Part shown: piece after piece, positions 61,727 through 64,000 of the stretch
Position numbering within the stretch: the stretch's first letter is position 1
Layout of the letters: every line of letters begins with the position of its first letter
Assembly: GCA_009829735.1 (NCBI GenBank)
Contig: CM020619.1
Span: 8,670,375 to 8,734,374, forward strand
Source of the DNA: Pyropia yezoensis
Lineage: Eukaryota > Rhodophyta > Bangiophyceae > Bangiales > Bangiaceae
Direction of reading: 5' to 3'
DNA: 64,000 nucleotides
Position numbers and translations under genes: made by a program
The notes under the pieces: model-generated
Databases searched by the model: none
The model's input: the letters and a program-made list of their open reading frames with translations, nothing else
What the model was told of the DNA's origin: nothing

Positions 61727-62953
61727 ATGCCGTTGCCAGCGGCGGGCGCGGCGCCGCCGCCCCCTCCCTCCACCCCTTTTGCCCTTCCCGGCCTTGCCGG
61801 GACGGGCACGGACCCCCCCCCGGCCACTGCCGCCGCCGCCGCCGCCGCCGCCGCGGCGGTGGGCGACGATGGGCCCCTCGTCTACAACTTTTCTTTCGGC
61901 TCCAACCTGAGTGCGGCGCGCCTCGCCACCCGCTCCGCGGCCGGCGCCGTTGGCCCCGTGTCGTCGGCGCGGGCGCTCCTCCCCGGCTGGCACCTCGCCT
62001 TTGACCTCATTGGCGCGCCGCCCACCGAGCCGCTCATGGCGTCGGTCGTGCCGTGTGGCGGCGGCGGCGGCGGCAGTGGCGGTGACGGCAGCGGCGGCGG
62101 CGGCGGCGGCGGGGGGGCGTGCAGCCTCCCCGCGGGCGCGGTGGCGCCCACCACCTCGGCCGCGGCGGCCGCGGCGACTGCCGCCGCCATTGCGGCTGTG
62201 GCGGCAGCCGCCGGGAGCACCCCGCCCCCCCCGCCCCCCCCGCCGCCGCGCCCCGACGCCCACGCCGTCCATGGCATCCTCTACGCCTTTACGCCCGCCG
62301 CGTACGCGCGGCTGGTCGTGTCGGAAGGGGGCGCCCTCGCGTACGCGCAGCTGCCCGTGTGGGTGTTCCCGTACGCGGCGCCCGCCGCGCCGGTGCGGGC
62401 GACCGTCTTTGTGACGCTCCCCCGCCGGCGTGTGGGCGGCTGGCCCGGCGGGTGGGCGCTCCGCCCGTCGGCGCGCTACCGGTCGCTGGTGCTGCGGGGC
62501 GCTGTCGAGGCGGGCCTCGCGCCCGCCTACCGCGACGCCGTCGCGGCGTCGTGCGCGGCGGCACCCGTCGAGGCGGTGGGCGTGCGGGCGGTGGCCGCCT
62601 TTTTTTTTGTCACCTACTTTTGTTTTGTCCGCGCGCAGGTGGACGCCCCGCTCCGGGCGTACAAGGCGGTGGCCGTGCCCGCGTACGCGGCGCGGGAGGC
62701 GGTGCGCGGGTGGGCGGCGGCGTCGCCGGGCGGGCGGGGCGGGGCGGCGGCGGCAACGGCGGCGGCGGCGGCGGGCCCCCGGCGGGCGGTGGCGGCGGCG
62801 GCCGCCGCCGCGTGCACGGCGGTGATGGTGGCGGGGATGGCCCCGTTTGCGGTCGCGGGGGTGGCGCTGGTCGCGTGGGGCCGCGGCCGCGCGGGGGTGG
62901 TGGCCACGGCGCGGGCGGCGATGAACCCACACAACTCCATCGGGCGCATGTGA
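61727..62953 (+). CDS. Gamma-glutamylcyclotransferase-like protein with membrane tail
   Basis: 408 residues, no intron, ATG in CGGCC-ATG-C. The GGCT (AIG2-like) fold is indicated by Y-N-F-S-F-G-S-N-L (53-61), L-L-P-G-W-H-L-A-F-D, V-H-G-I-L-Y-A-F and the putative catalytic Glu200 in V-S-E-G-G-A-L-A-Y. A Gly/Ala/Pro-rich insert of about 70 residues interrupts the domain. The C-terminal 50 residues contain an Ala/Val hydrophobic segment that could span a membrane. Family members act on gamma-glutamyl peptides or amines, and several plant homologues are of unknown substrate. A hydrophobic F-F-F-V-T-Y-F-C-F-V stretch lies near residues 292-302. Confidence 0.7.
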   Translation: MPLPAAGAAPPPPPSTPFALPGLAGTGTDPPPATAAAAAAAAAAVGDDGPLVYNFSFGSNLSAARLATRSAAGAVGPVSSARALLPGWHLAFDLIGAPPTEPLMASVVPCGGGGGGSGGDGSGGGGGGGGACSLPAGAVAPTTSAAAAAATAAAIAAVAAAAGSTPPPPPPPPPRPDAHAVHGILYAFTPAAYARLVVSEGGALAYAQLPVWVFPYAAPAAPVRATVFVTLPRRRVGGWPGGWALRPSARYRSLVLRGAVEAGLAPAYRDAVAASCAAAPVEAVGVRAVAAFFFVTYFCFVRAQVDAPLRAYKAVAVPAYAAREAVRGWAAASPGGRGGAAAATAAAAAGPRRAVAAAAAAACTAVMVAGMAPFAVAGVALVAWGRGRAGVVATARAAMNPHNSIGRM

Positions 62954-64000
62954 CGCGGCCACGGGACAGACGGGGGGGCGGCGGCCTGTCCATCGGTTGT
63001 CGTCTGTCTGACCACCGGGGGACGGCTTTGTTGACGGGTGCGTGCGTAGTGCGGGGGTGGACTGGAGTGAGGACGTGAGGAGCCACCGCGTCTGGCAAGC
63101 TCGTGGGCTCCCTGTCGATAGTGGTGGCGCTAGAGGGGGACACGCGGCCGTCTGGAGATGCTCCGATTCACCGCGCCGTCGCTCGCTGGCAGCGAGTCGC
63201 TGCCCATTCCGCAACGGACGTGGTGGTGGGGGTATCAGTGAGGCTGGGCGTAGGCGGTGGAGCTGGCGACATCGGGGAACCCTCCAGTCGTGACGCCCCT
63301 GTCGCCACCCCCGCTACTGATCCCACCTCGGCCCAGCTGAAGTGTGGAGGTAGGATGCAGAGGGTGGCGGTGCTGGTGCCGCTGTGCAACTCAACGGTGG
63401 CGGTGGCATGGGGGGGGGGGGGGGGGGGGGGGGACGCTGGGGAGCGGGAGGTTGCCCCAGCCCGGGCGCTCCCGCCCTCGTTTGTGCCCCAGCGACCCCC
63501 ACGCCCACATTCGGCGGTACGTATGAATAGAAGCCGAGGCAATAAGATATATACTTTTGCCAACCCTGCGGCGGCCGCCGTCGACCCCTGCCGCCGGCGC
63601 GGCCGCCACGCCCACCACAGTAGCTATCCTGTACTGTACGTATGACCTACTCGCGGGAACAGCAGGACCGCGAAGGCGTCCGTAACCACCCTCTTAAACC
63701 TCCCTCACATGCGCTCCGAGTCGCGGCAACAGGCCGGATCAGGCACAAAGAAAAACACACACTATTTATTGACACAGCCGCGTCTATATACAAGAAGAGT
63801 AGCAGGTGCTACACAGCGGTCGTCCAGGTGCAGCCTCCTACCGTCCCCCTCGCCACGGTGGTCTCGTCTCACGGGAATGTGTTCCTGGAAAGCCGAGGCA
63901 CTCCACCCTCATCCTCATCAATAGAGAAAGTGCTTGGACCTGCGGCGACCATCTGCGTCTACCAACAGCCCCGCCGCGGGAGTGGGTCGTGGCACCGGCT
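62954..64000. other. Terminal intergenic region
   Basis: No supported gene. A run of 24 G lies at 63410-63433. A minus-strand AATAAA occurs near 63766 and could belong to a gene beyond the window, but this is unsupported. Confidence 0.45.

Noticed and set aside
63755..63790. Minus-strand AATAAA as the 3' end of a gene
   Set aside because: One hexamer without any upstream coding sequence in the window is not evidence.
1..64000. tRNA, rRNA or CRISPR arrays
   Set aside because: No tRNA-like T-arm and CCA combinations, rRNA signatures or regularly spaced direct repeats with unique spacers were seen. The only tRNA match is the copia primer site.

Overview
The window looks like nuclear DNA of a GC-rich, intron-poor photosynthetic eukaryote. 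A bangiophyte red alga (Porphyra/Pyropia type) fits best. The pointers are: GC-saturated third codon positions; genes with no or few short GT-AG introns (three introns seen); ATGs preceded by long pyrimidine leaders; a nucleus-encoded protein with a twin-arginine thylakoid-lumen type presequence; and eukaryotic repair genes (MSH3, ELG1/ATAD5). The species assignment is inference, as nothing in the window names it.

Layout. 1-21402 is a nest of LTR retrotransposons. Positions 1-1064 duplicate 14234-15297 (gag of Ty3 element 2) and end at a 500-N scaffold gap (1065-1564). From 1565 to 9673 lies Ty3/gypsy chromovirus element 1 on the + strand: frame-shifted gag-pol, chromodomain, polypurine tract and 3' LTR. 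It also carries a large antisense ORF between integrase and LTR. Its 3' LTR cuts into the pol of Ty3 element 2 (minus strand, 9674-16429: pol, gag, PBS, 5' LTR). A complete Ty1/copia element follows (16586-21402: two 219-bp LTRs, 5-bp target duplication, half-tRNA-iMet primer site, gag-pol with one in-frame stop). From 21403 to 26951 is very GC-rich low-complexity DNA with minisatellites and no gene I can support.

26952-38806 carries four + strand genes that all begin with a signal-peptide-like or signal-anchor N-terminus: a catalase (two introns), a choice-of-anchor-A-like protein, a protein with a repeated YVPGG motif, and a Cu/Zn superoxide dismutase. Catalase plus SOD would form an H2O2/superoxide detoxification pair in the secretory pathway or cell wall. 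Two 119-bp Tc1/mariner-like MITEs follow. Then come ELG1/ATAD5 (PCNA unloader) and MSH3 (mismatch repair), adjacent, on the same strand, and each with an N-terminal PCNA-binding PIP box. Next is a long NT-C2/coiled-coil protein (53127-56405). The last 7.5 kb is full of G/C homopolymers and holds a PsbQ-like lumenal protein gene (minus strand) divergent from a gamma-glutamylcyclotransferase-like gene.

The most unusual signals are in the Ty3 elements. Their coding sequence is packed with short perfect inverted repeats formed by synonymous codon choice, many centred on CAAGTTG. Element 1 also has the convergent antisense gene. The copia element is young by its LTRs, yet its integrase appears to have lost two of three catalytic acidic residues.
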